Assembly: GCA_015501605.1 (NCBI GenBank)
Contig: JADNRZ010000007.1
Location: forward strand, 2,108,001 to 2,172,000
Length of the DNA: 64,000 nt
Direction: 5' to 3'
Source: Panaeolus papilionaceus
Lineage: Eukaryota > Basidiomycota > Agaricomycetes > Agaricales
Both the position numbers and the translations under genes were made by a program. The notes beneath the pieces were generated by a model. That model ran no database searches. It was not told where the DNA came from and saw only the letters and a list, made by a program, of their open reading frames with translations. Shown piece after piece: positions 33,952 to 45,231 of this stretch. The stretch's first letter is position 1. Every line of letters starts with the position of its first letter.

Positions 33952-35520
33952 ATGATTAACCACACCATTCCATACGACATCTGGGAGACCGTAATCAGTA
34001 CCATCGCCGACATCCCTCGTCCCCAACATCCACCAGAAGGTCGACTGCACCTTTTAGCAACATGCGCAGTCCTCTGCAAGGATTTCTCGGAGCTCTGTAG
34101 GCCTCATATTTTCGAGCACATTAGCGGGATAGAAGTATCGTTCGAGTATTTTGACGGCAACAGGTTCCGTAAACTCGTCGATTCTCTGACATCCAACCCA
34201 GATTTAGTTCGGTACATCCGCACACTGTCAGTTTCACTCCCAATCGGCGTGGAGGTTGGGAATGATGGTACAAACAGCTTCCCTCGGAAGGAGATCGATC
34301 ACATCTTCTCCATCTTCGCCCATATTCCTCGTCTTGAATTGATATCCATCCGAGCACCAGGAAACCCGATGACCAGGGTGCAAGCTGAGGAGTTTCAATC
34401 CATCGTCGTCAAGGCACACCTGCTGCGAAGCACTTTACACACCTTGGATATCCATTATGTTCCTTATGACGTTACAATCATGGACATCATATGTTCTCCC
34501 TCACTCAGATCGCTCTCATTGACAAAATGCGCCAATTTAGGCCCGTTGAGCTTCACGATCGGGAGGCCATGCACGATCTCTCGCCTCCACATCGTCACTG
34601 AATATCCGGAAACTCCTCTTATACTTCTCGACTATCTCCCCAATCTAACACATTTAGAGCTAGTCTATGTACGCTCTAGTTTGACCGCTGGACAGGGTGC
34701 TCTCCTTGATATCATCCCAACCCGTCCATCAGGTTCAATGTTTGATCCATCGAACCTCAAACGAATCCAGGTCGAAATGTTCCCATTGTTTTTCCAGTTC
34801 TGTGTGGATCGAAAGGTTCGTGGCGATGTGCCCTTATTTGCTTCGCTAGAGGAGTTTCACCAGGGGGATGGAAGAGGAGAGGGACTTGAGGTCGTGCGGG
34901 ATATACTCAAAGAAACCCAGTCATTGCAGTCCTTGACTCTTGCATGTGCGCTTTCAGAGAATTTTGTCTCATTCTTTTTCTTGTAATCCTGATCGAATTC
35001 TAAAGGCTCTCCTGATGGTTCATTTGAGGAATATCCATTCGAGATTTACGACCTGTCCGCACGCTTTATGGACAGTACACTCGGCAACCTCGCAGATCTT
35101 CACCTCATTGTCCATGAAGCACCCTACTCCGAGTTTTACGCTACCACACTTGAGGGTCTCGTCTCTTTATTCGCGTCCATCGCTCACCTTAACGTTCTGA
35201 AGAGAATCGAGCTGTCGCTCAACATTGACGAGGTTCCGCCCAAGGGGAGTGTGTTCGACAAAGAACAGGCGTACGAGGATCTCAAGCCGGTTGCAGATAG
35301 TTTGGCGTGTGTAGACGCATACCCTGCACTCAAAGAAGTACAAATCGAGATATGGGTTTGGCTCACAAATGACTCATCGAACGGCGAAGTAGATGATATG
35401 GTTTCCACTGGGATTGACGGTCTGCAAAATCTTCGTTGCAGACCTGGAGTTGTAGTTCAGGATACCCTCATTATTCTTTACATGCCTGATTCTTTCCCTG
35501 CTAGTTTGGGCTGGGTGTAG
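33952..35520 (+). CDS. F-box-like protein, 502 aa, two exons
   Basis: Exons 33,952-34,945 and 35,006-35,520, with a 60-nt intron in the same place and phase as the paralog at 22,678. The N-terminus is IPYDIWETVISTIADIP...CAVLCKDFSELCRPHIFEHISGI and the body is leucine-rich. An ATG five codons upstream (33,937) is also in frame. Strong similarity to the 22,678 gene runs throughout, including the end (DGLQNLR-RPGVVVQD) and the 3' flank. No lesion is seen, so both copies appear functional. It is a predicted SCF ubiquitin-ligase adaptor. Confidence 0.82.
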
Positions 35521-36118
35521 ATGAAGTGTAGCGTTTCACGTTGAAATATATTGGAGAATTGGACGTTATATAAATTCGCACTATTGGATTTCGCTGGTCA
35601 GGTAACGCTTTCCCGAGAGTCACGATATGACGAGGGTAGGCACGGATGAAATCTACAGTAATATTGGGGCTTACTCACATCACGTGATCGAGACAACCCT
35701 TGGTGACTCATCTACTTCTGATCCTTGTTGTAACTACAATTATACTTCGCTTCGCTCTCTAGTCGACGCGACGATTTATCACTCGGCTCAGTATCCCTTT
35801 ATGCTTTTATTTTCTCTCTCACACTCTCCTGGTGCTCTCAATATTCAGACTTAGGGTTTACTGTACCTGGCCTAGTTCAGTCGCCCTCGAGTTTGTTAAG
35901 TTTCTCTAAACAGTTAACGCTTTTCTCAGCGTCAATCTCGTGTCGTGTCCATACTCTATACGATTTCTACTGGAGAGTCCTTCATTCGCTCTGCAAGACG
36001 CATTGACCTATTTCTGTGCCCTCGCCATAGCCCTATAATTTTTTCAGAAAAAGTACTAGTAATGCTTCTGATGATGTGTCATATTTTAGCATCGGCGCCG
36101 TTTGTATATTGGAAGACG
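35521..36118. other. Spacer downstream of the F-box gene
   Basis: No gene supported. The first ~110 bp resemble the 3' flank of the paralog near 24,245-24,370. Confidence 0.4.
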
Positions 36119-36120
36119 TA

Positions 36121-37512
36121 CAGTCGCGGACAAGCAAAGTCAACAAATAAGGTAATGGGCGAACCAGTCAATTTTTTGATAATATTTTTTCAGATTTGAA
36201 CTCCGTTCGACGAAAGCTTTCAAAAAACGTACCTCCGAAGTTTTTCCCACGAGCCGTTGTGGTTGGCGAAATTTTGGGCGTATTTCATCGCATTCTGGGT
36301 ACTACAGTAATACACCGGTCCTTTATACAGATTTCAGGTAAATTCACATTGTATGTTCTGCACATAATTTCTACTTGATAAAACTATATATTATGAAACT
36401 AGAACATCGAATGCATCGATATATACAAAAAATATGATTATAGAGTCCGTAATGCTCTTATAATGGTGAGGTCAATCCGAGGACTTGAAATTTGATGGTT
36501 ACCGGTCCTTTATACAGTGTGACACAATAGCGTGACAAGCCAAATTTTGGCAGGGAAAGTGACAAATTCTGCCCGTGTGACAGGAGGCAAGCGTCAGGGT
36601 CAGATATCACCATCTGTATAAACCAACATTGTTTTCTAATCTCTGGATGCAATATTTCCCCAGGATAAACAAAACTCGGCATATGCACTCAAATATATAT
36701 ATACTTCCTTCACTCTGAAAATTATTTTATATAGTGGCCTCCTGCGAGCAGTAGGAAGGATATACTCGTTAAAATCTCTGAAATCAGACTTGGCTGATCC
36801 CATCATTTCGGCACCCTACTCAAGCTACATGAAAGGCCTCCAAAAAGTGAGTATCTGAGTGGGTTATATACACTTCGAATAATATATAAACACCCCCAAG
36901 TGCACAAAACCGAGTCTAAATAGTTTGAAAAATGATTTTTTGTGCTGGTGTATAAAGGAGTGGCAGTGTATAAAGGACCGGTGTATTACTGTAATCTAGG
37001 TCACTCTCAGGGTCTGGGTAGGGTTGAATTTCTCAAATGAGGTGCCAGCAATGGTGAGGCTCATCAATCATTACAGCCAATTTGATCTTTTTGCTCGAAA
37101 TTACGCTAGAGAAGGCAAACATGACAGAAATTGTTTGAGGCATGATCTTAGTCAGCGTCGGATTCGTAACAATCTGTTACTATATGTCACATATTGTGAC
37201 TTCAGCCTGTTTTTTATTCCTGAAATTGTCACAGAACCGCTCGACAGATCGGTCCCATATTTTAGGGTTGAACTGGGCTTGAGAAAAGGAAGCGATTGCA
37301 CTAGTTTTTGTAACCGTGGGTCCATTATTTCAGGAAATTGGCGAAATTCTGACGGGTAAAAACTTAAATGGCGATTTTCTCGTGAACCGCTCGATAGATT
37401 CGGCCCAAATTTGGGCAGGATACTCGTTCAAATGAAAGGAATCGATTCCGCATATTTGCGAAGAGTGGGAAAATATTTTATTTTTTTGGTTGACTTTGCT
37501 TGTCCACGACTG
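36121..37512. mobile_element. Tc1/mariner-like non-autonomous element carrying a nested MITE
   Basis: The left end CAGTCGCGGACAAGCAAAGT and the right end (reverse complement CAGTCGTGGACAAGCAAAGT) match over ~25 bp with one difference. Each is flanked by TA (36,119-36,120 and 37,513-37,514). Without the nested element it is about 0.7 kb. No transposase is present. TA duplication and CAGT ends fit the Tc1/mariner superfamily. Confidence 0.8.
36305..36991. mobile_element. Nested MITE, 687 bp, perfect 25-bp inverted repeats
   Basis: Both ends begin CAGTAATACACCGGTCCTTT reading inward and stay identical for 25 bp, flanked by TA at 36,303-36,304 and 36,992-36,993. Further partial copies of the end (CCGGTCCTTTATACAGTG near 36,503 and a GTGTATAAAGGAG word near 36,950) lie inside. 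The perfect ends suggest a more recent insertion than its host element. Confidence 0.88.
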
Positions 37513-37514
37513 TA

Positions 37515-38100
37515 CAATAACTAGGACGACTAGGGTCGCGCCACCACATGTGCCTGAGCCCATGGTCAAAACAGTCCCACACGGCGAGAAGGTTAAAGTG
37601 GCTACAACCCCAACCCCCCTCAGCTTCGCTCCGTACTCCTCCCATAGCTTTCAGCGCTAGCCAGCCTTCAGACCTTTTGGGCAAGGGTGTTGAACACTGC
37701 ACGATATATGCTGGGGTTTGTCGTTGTTCCATAGGCGGAGCGTCGGGTCGGAATAGCACTGGCGGGTGGTGACCAGGTGGAAAGGTGGAATGTTGGTGAG
37801 TCGAAATAGCAAGGGGGGATCGTACAGGGCAAGGTAGCAAGAAATGCGATAAGCGATCGTTGGGAGGCTTAAGGAGGCTGGAGTAGGACACAGCTCGACA
37901 TAGGAAGCTACGGTGCATGGTCTTCAACGGAATAAATTTAGAGAAGTGCTGGAGACGGAGAGAGTAGAGAAAAATCGCTTTGTTCACGTCCAAGGGGCAT
38001 ATTCTCGTAGTAGGAAGGGAGAAGAGAGAAATGGGACAACGGGGTTTAATGACGTGTCAACCCTTTCCTTGCTGGAGGCAGTGATGAGGATTGACTGACG
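37515..38100. other. Spacer between MITE and dispersed repeat
   Basis: No supported gene. Confidence 0.4.
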
Positions 38101-38105
38101 ACACA

Positions 38106-40440
38106 CGGAAGGAAAGTCGTTGGTGGTGTTCGCGCAAAGCCAACAATACGTTGAAGTGAGGAGGAGTGTTAGGAGTCATAGTTGGATGCAGAATTATTGG
38201 GTGGGACAGGGTGCGGAGTGGGGAGAGTAGAGCTGACAATGTCCAAGATGGACTTTGGGGTTTCCCAAATATCAACCCGCACCTCGTTATTTTCACTCTG
38301 CACTCAACACCTATTGTATCCAGAAGTAGCCGTATCTCAATTATTGCGCTTCCCTTCCCCCCATCGTTAACCCTAACCCCAACCCGCTAACACCCAACCT
38401 CCAACAGGGAGCATTCCTGGATCATCAGCGTCACCAACAGCTAGCTAAAACCCTTGAGGAGCAGGTCAAGATGCTGATTTTCGCCCTAAAAAAGGAGTGA
38501 GGCCTATCCGTTCAACCTGGTATGCAGTAGGAGCAAAAGTAGTGATCTCCTGACAGACCCCCCCAGCTCATCAATCCACCCGCCAACAATAGCGTTTCCT
38601 GGACCATCTGCCACACCCAGAGCCAGCAAAAGCGGACGAAAAGCAGCGTAAGATGTCAAGGTTGGTGTTTCGGAAGGAGTGAGGTCCACCCCTGGAGCCT
38701 GGCTTGAGGTAGGAGCCAAAGTGCGTTAGTCCTCGTCGGCCAATAAGCGAAGTTATCTCCTCAGGCAACAACATCAACTCTTCCTCGTCTCCTCCCAATG
38801 ATCTTTAAATATATTGGAATGAAAGGACAAAGACTTGAACTGTTGGGTTGAGTGGGGAGCGACGGTAGCCAGTTGTGATAGGGTGTAGTTGGCGAGGAAC
38901 AATATGATGATCGTACGTCAGCGAGATAGTGAGATAGCAGGTCTTTTTGGTGGAAGCAGGCATGGCGTTTTTTTTTTGTTTTTGGTGAACATCATACAGA
39001 GAGGAGGCAGGAAACGTGACGGCTTATGGGAGTAAGCGAGGGTGGAGTCGGATGCGTTGCTTGTTTTAGGATTTTATGAGGACGATGGGTGATGGAGATA
39101 CATTGGTGGCGAGCCAGTTTCAGCTTGAAGAGGATGATGCTGTGATAGTCCAGTATCGCAAAGGAGGTGGAGAGAATCCAACGGCGGGGTGTGACGACGT
39201 GCCCGTGAGTCGTTGTCGGCGGCGACAACATTGAGTGAGCCCAGGCTTTTCCAAAGCGGTCCCCAGGAATGGAGGGGTAGCTGAAATTTGAGAGTTAAAT
39301 ACAGATTGGTGAATGTTGGTGATAGAATTCAGGAGCGCCTGTATTCACTGTCGACAACCGCGGTTGTAGTTGTATCTGACAATTTTAAGGTTGAAGGGAA
39401 CGAGACTCAGAAGTGCTGTTTTTAGCGGTCGCCACTTCGACTTCTGGTTGCTCGCCCAACGTTTTCGCTCCTCCCCCGCCAATAGACAACCTAGAAAAAA
39501 CCGTCTGCTCCCTAATATCCGGCTCATCTGTTTATTTCGCGATATTGTCAGTGTCTTCAGTTGTCAAGGAAAAAACACGAACAGACCTGTCACCCGCTTC
39601 GTGTTATTACCACCGTCGTCTGGAATGTACTATGCTGCACGCGCAGGGGTGTTGGTCATATTTGAGGGGAGACGTAGGGCCAAGGGAGCTTGGATTTAAT
39701 GATGAATCAACTCAATTACACGAAGAAGACCATACTCACCCCAGAACCTCCAATCCAAGATCCAAATCTTGAACTCCCGGTAAAAACACAGATAAAGATC
39801 CAACGGTGCTCACCATTGATGAAAGAGAGATCAAATGATGCAAAATGAGCGGTCAACGTGAGCAAGACGTTGAAAAAACTGCGATGGGATGTCCTGTAGC
39901 ACGTATTTAGCACTCAAGTCGCCGGATACAGGGGTAAACTTGAAGGACGTGGTTTTCCGTTCAGGAAGAGTAAAACACCGGCCAGAGTTAACGATAAATG
40001 AATAGATGAAATTGTTTCGTAGTTATACACTGAAAACGACGATGGTCAGTCAGAAACTTAAAGCCAAAACAGGTAAAAGTCAAACTCACGTATACGTAGT
40101 TCAAAGGGCTTGAGAAAAAAAACCACTATATAGACCCCAAGGATGCCTATGCCGCGACCAACGCGCCGTAATCAGGCTTGCCAAAGCACCAGAAATCCTA
40201 GCCGACCTAGCCCAATTCTCCCACCACCGCCCTATTTCTTCATGCACAGATAACCAGTACGGTCAGAAGCTTCGAGAATAATGGGATCGGCAGAGAAACA
40301 AGAGGAATGGAGGGAGGGCGGTGTTTAGCTGATGTGCAGGGCGACGACGATGGTGGTTGGGAGCAAACCTGGTTTGATGAGTGGACAGTCTAGCTCAATT
40401 TTCAATTCAAACACCAACAAATAATTTCCGACCACCTTGA
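38106..40440 (+). repeat. Dispersed ~2.3-kb repeat, copy 1
   Basis: Alignable in the same orientation, with many small gaps, to 45,232-47,075. Shared landmarks are AGTCGTTGGTGGT near 38,116, TTTCCCAAATATCAACCCGC near 38,264, TTAACCCTAACCCC near 38,369, a GGAGCATT(C/T)CTGGATCATCAGCG block near 38,409, TACGTATACGTAGTTCAAAGG near 40,090 and a final CAATTCAAACACC near 40,403. Two related ~150-bp subunits occur in tandem near 38,405-38,720. No transposase or reverse transcriptase was found. The type is unresolved. Confidence 0.65.
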
Positions 40441-42796
40441 CTCCTCAGTCTGAGTCTGGCGATGCTCCAGCGAAAAAGACTCTAAAACTACTGCGAAGAA
40501 ATAAGTGAAATTCAAGATAACCAGTGATAAAACTGTAGTATACAAGAGGGAAGATGAGATATGGTATGAGTTCTGAGGGGTTTATGTCCAAGAACGATTA
40601 AACGATGATAAAATAGGAATCTGTATCACCCTTATTCGTTTGATCGCCTCAAATTCCCTCGACCGCCCTCGGTGCACGCACCTAAAATGTTTTCACAGAG
40701 ACTAGAGTGCTTAGTTAGTCGTTTCGGCTGGTTGGGACGCCTTGAAAAGGTCTATGTATATTGCATACGCCCGAGCTTGGTGCATCGTTCAGACAAGGGA
40801 TGAGTTTTATGTTCGCTTTCTTATTTATTACCTTTCATTTTATCTCTGTTTCTTATTTCATAGACAGTTCAGTTGGTAAACTACTTATCAACTGTACGCT
40901 AGCACACTACTTCAATCGGATCACCGTTTCACTCCTAGATTATGTATCTGTGCCCTTTATCGTTTTGTTTCGTCTTCTCAGCGTCACCAGTCGTTGTCTG
41001 ATTCCTCAGTCGTGTTTTGTTGTCTCTAAGTCGTCCTACGCACCACCGTCATTGGTCTTGGTACTTAGTCACCACCACTATCGGTTTTCTTCCCAGTCAG
41101 TCCCAGTCTTCGTTTGTATCATAGCCAGTTGTCCAGTGTCATTGTCGTCGACGTCTGCCTCAGTTCTAGTCCTCCTAGCACCGTATTTCGCGTCGTTTTG
41201 TCCTTCAGTCCCACCGTTGATGACCCGAACCTCGTATCTCTTGTCCCAGTCCACTTGTCCTAACCATAGCTCCCCGGAATCCAAGTACTGACAACCAAGC
41301 CGTGAGCACACCTTATTCTTATCACTCACCTTGCTTCATCATCATGACCTCGCACCTATCCCATCCATCGACTGTTGCTTGTTTTATTTTTGGTTTATTT
41401 CCATTCGTCATCTCACCGTTGCGCGCTCGTCAGTGCGTCTATTCAATAATGTAGTATCTCAGAGTATGTGGTGATGCGCAGCACGCTCACCTACACCCGT
41501 AACCCACCATTTTCGCATTTTGACCATCACACACGCACGCGCTTCACATTACGACGCTTACCCATCCTGATCAACACGGCTTCATCAACGACTCACGGCG
41601 CTATCCTATCACTACGAGCGTCGCTCGTTAGCATTACCATCAGCCGCCACAACACCAAATGGATAGCCTGACCGACGTATCCTGCAACAGCGCACCTCAT
41701 GATGCGTACGGACTTTACAGTCTGTTTATTTCATCAATTTCTTCAGCATTTTCCATCCTTTTATATTTCAACTCCCATTTCCCCTCACTTAACCCCCTCC
41801 TTTCACCCATTTCAAGTTATGTCTTTTGTTTCGAACCCTTTCTTGTGCGCCTCGGCGCTTTCTTATTTCGCTTCGCACCCCCTTAGTTAGTAGTATAGCT
41901 CCGAGTCGAATTTGTACATAGTCTGGGGAGCTTCGTAAAAATACAACAGCTGATTTTATGCCCACTTATCGAATCTCTAAGCATTAGTTCTCGTCTCAGT
42001 CATAGGAAGCGTCGCCTGCTTCAACTCAAGTTTTATTCTATCACTTGAACCACGGAAACACCCACACGCACCCTCAGAGCGACTCTTAGGACGTTGACCT
42101 CACTCCGTTCATTGAGTGTGTTTGTTTTACACACCTGAAGACGTCATACGCACATCAGTGGAAGAGGAAATAACGCTTAGTCCTACTATCGGCAATATCC
42201 GAAATGACCGAACTCTAAACTGAAATGAACGAAATCAAATTAGCGTGCAAGGGTGTTCACTTAAGGTCTCCTCTATTCCTGACCCTAATGCTCGCTATAG
42301 GTAATATATATTCGGTTTTAGTCTATCTCCGCTGTTAACTGTAATTTTTACAGCTTCCTATGCCAATATTGAAGGCAGAACTACACAAGTGACAATACTC
42401 CCATTGGGACTGATAACCTTCACCATTCGAATTTAGGAGGTTTGAAGTCTTATAATTATGTCTAGATTGGATAGATTTCCAGTAAAATTATAAATGTCAC
42501 ATCAAGAGCTCAAAAATGTAGCAATCCTTTGGCTGAAGCAGCGAGAGCCTCGGGAGGGCAAAGGGAGCAGGCGAGATGAAAGCTGGAATGATATCGTTGC
42601 CTCGCAAGCCTCGGCCGAATGTAACAATAAGGACAGAATAAGCTGTGCCTGACGATATAATCGGATACTTGACTCAAGGCCTCATGTCTGACATGCATCC
42701 AACTGTCGACCACAACTTGCCTCCAACGCTCATCATCTCGTCCATTCGGCATAACCTCCCCTTTTCAAATCTTGCTTTTTCCCAATTACTGCTGTC
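40441..42796. other. 2.4 kb without a recognisable gene
   Basis: A 176-codon open frame (40,761-41,291) is present, but the strand is simply pyrimidine-rich. Its peptide is low-complexity Ser/Phe/Val with no domain, so I do not call it. Nothing else is assignable. Confidence 0.45.
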
Positions 42797-44405
42797 ATGC
42801 TATTGCCCAAACTCCAAACGCTTCATATCAACGGTGATATTTCTGTCGAACCAGTGACTGGTTGCATCCCAAACGACCCGTACCCAACTCTATATCTGTG
42901 AGTGTAATTCGTACAAATAGTCGGGGCCTGGCATGTATTTAATGAATAAATTTATATAGAATCATGGGACCTACAGGAGCCGGGAAAAGCTCAGTCAGTC
43001 CAGGACCATTTATATCACTGAGATTCAATGTAGCTGAATATTTTGGCATTGATGCATCTCAAGTTCATTGAGGCCCTCGCGGGCGAGTCCCAACAACTTT
43101 CAATCTCCAAGAATCAACTGGCGGGGTATACACAGACGGTGAACGCGTACCGCCTCATGAATGTCGTTTCCACGATCATGAGTACCACTCACCCCGTGTA
43201 TCTCATTGATACCCCCGGATTTTCGGATTCGAAGATCTCCACAATCGAAATTATGGATATGGTTAAAAAGTGGCTGAAGGAAAACGAGTAAGATAATTCT
43301 CCTGATCCACTGCGTTCAATTATATTAATTTGCTCCATTAGTTTAGAATATGTCGATGGAATACTATTTCTGACCCCAATTACGGACACTCGACTGCCTG
43401 GAAGTCGGCGCAAGACAATCGCGATGCTCCAGCAGCTTCTAGCACCTACGCACAATCTTGGCTCAGTGATATTCGTAACCACGATGTGGGACGCACTGCA
43501 CAATGAACACACTCGAAAACGAGCAGAGTCTAATTTTGAACAGCTGAGAGACGGAATTTGCAAGGTAATTACTGAGGTTTTTCTGTGACCTCTCTGGTGT
43601 TATTGACTTTCTTTCTGTAGGAATTCTTTGAAGAACAGAGATTTAAAGAACGGAGATTTGAAGGACAGAGCGTATCTATAACTCGATTTATGAATACCAA
43701 GAGCTCTGCATTGGAAGCAATGGATCCAGTTTGGGACATTGTCGGATCGTTTTCCCAGTCTGAAATGTCAGCGTCCCCCAATCTCTATCGAGACCTGCAT
43801 GAGCGCATTGAGGGTGGTCTTCAAGCGAAGCAAATGATTGAGTTAGAACTGGCCCAACCAGAAGCGCAAACCAACTCCGAACTCCGGACCATCTTCGAGA
43901 AAAACCAGAGGGAGAATGACGAAACACTAACCAAGTTCATCGCGCAGTTGGCCAATTTCAGATCCATACCCAAAGGACTTGAAGGCGCCCATCAGCGTCT
44001 TCAAGCTTCAATCGAAGCGATGCACCGCGCACCACCTCCAACCTTCCTTCAACCTCCCGCTATCCCCGCCAATGAACCAGCCGCAGTCGTTGCCATAGCC
44101 AGTTCGAGCGTTCGATATGCGACTATTTTCCGGGGTGATGATGGCGTTCCTGCCCGCGCTCCGCTGCTCTCAGAGGGAAACCCCTTCATATTATCACTAC
44201 CACCCTCCACAAACCATGTGCTGCATCAGTGACCAATGAAGATCGTTCATCTGCTTGCCATGGATCCGCTCCTGAATGTTCGCCTACGAGCATTGGTCAA
44301 ATCCACCCATCTCGGATGCTGGCCTTGAAGGGACTTCTTCGTCGCTTGATCCAGACAGCGAGGCGTCGCAGAAACACGACCAACGAGGATTGGAGGCAAA
44401 AGTGA
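42797..44405 (+). CDS. AIG1/GIMAP-like GTPase, copy J, frameshifted before its tail
   Basis: Exons 42,797-42,897, 42,960-42,993, 43,064-43,287, 43,342-43,564 and from 43,621, with the same phases as its paralogs. The frame ends at 44,232 (397 aa). The motifs are GPTGAGKSS, IDTPGFSDSKIS and TTMWDALHNEH. Exon 5 opens with a charged mini-repeat (EERFKERRFEGQ-like). The conserved tail (SRMLALKGLLRRLIQTARRRRN) lies in another frame and ends at 44,405. The copy lies between the two direct copies of the dispersed 2-kb repeat, which may have carried or exchanged it. Confidence 0.83.
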
Positions 44406-45231
44406 GTCGAATTGCTGAATAGTTTGCATGGTTGCGCTCATATAGCGTGCGCCTTTTGCGTGTATTCCCTTCCACTCCTTTTTATTTATTTTTTTGTTCA
44501 CGTTCACGTCTACTCGCTCTTGTTTTCAAATTTGTGTTATCACTCTGACTTTGATTTCGTACCATATCGATACCGTTCACTTTTTTCATATTACATCTCC
44601 TTTTCCAATACATTTTTTTGGTATCGTCCTCGTCTGGGCTATTTCTTGTTCAATTTCATTGTTGTGCATTCGTGAGTGAATGACAGGCAAACGAGATTAA
44701 ACCCGAGCGAAACGAACAACGTAAGCCGGATAACACGAACTAAGATATTAATGTGGTTGGACGTCCAGCTCGTCTCCCGAATGTTGGGTTTGTGATGCCG
44801 ACATACCACCATTATCCATTGTGACTGTGTCGAAGGCGGGTCATCAACGTGAAGGAAGCAGGTAGTCTACCTACCTCGTCTAGAATTATTCACTGGTACA
44901 CATTGAGTACAGACCTAGACTCAGCTTTCTGTTTCATATGCCCCTTTCTCGTTCGTACCCCTGATTTCAACTACAGTTGCCGCTTTAGTTTCAGGTTTAC
45001 CGAAATCCAACTCACCTTGCCAGGGCCATGACGAATCTACACAGTGCGGGTTCAACGTTCATCACCCAAAATCAAAGTGAAGGACGACGGCTATGGGGGG
45101 AAACGAAGCTCACACACAACATCTGCGCAGTCAGAGTTGATCCAATTTTGATAAAGAGATATGCGCATATAAGAAAGAGAGTTAAACTGACAAAAAATGA
45201 ATGAAAAGGCGAGTAGAAAAGAAGTGAACTT
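44406..45231. other. Spacer between GTPase J and repeat copy 2
   Basis: T-rich 3' flank, then unassigned sequence. No gene seen. Confidence 0.4.

Noticed and set aside
40761..41291. 176-codon open frame on the plus strand
   Set aside because: Low-complexity Ser/Val/Phe peptide from a pyrimidine-rich strand; no domain, no paralog and no splice context.
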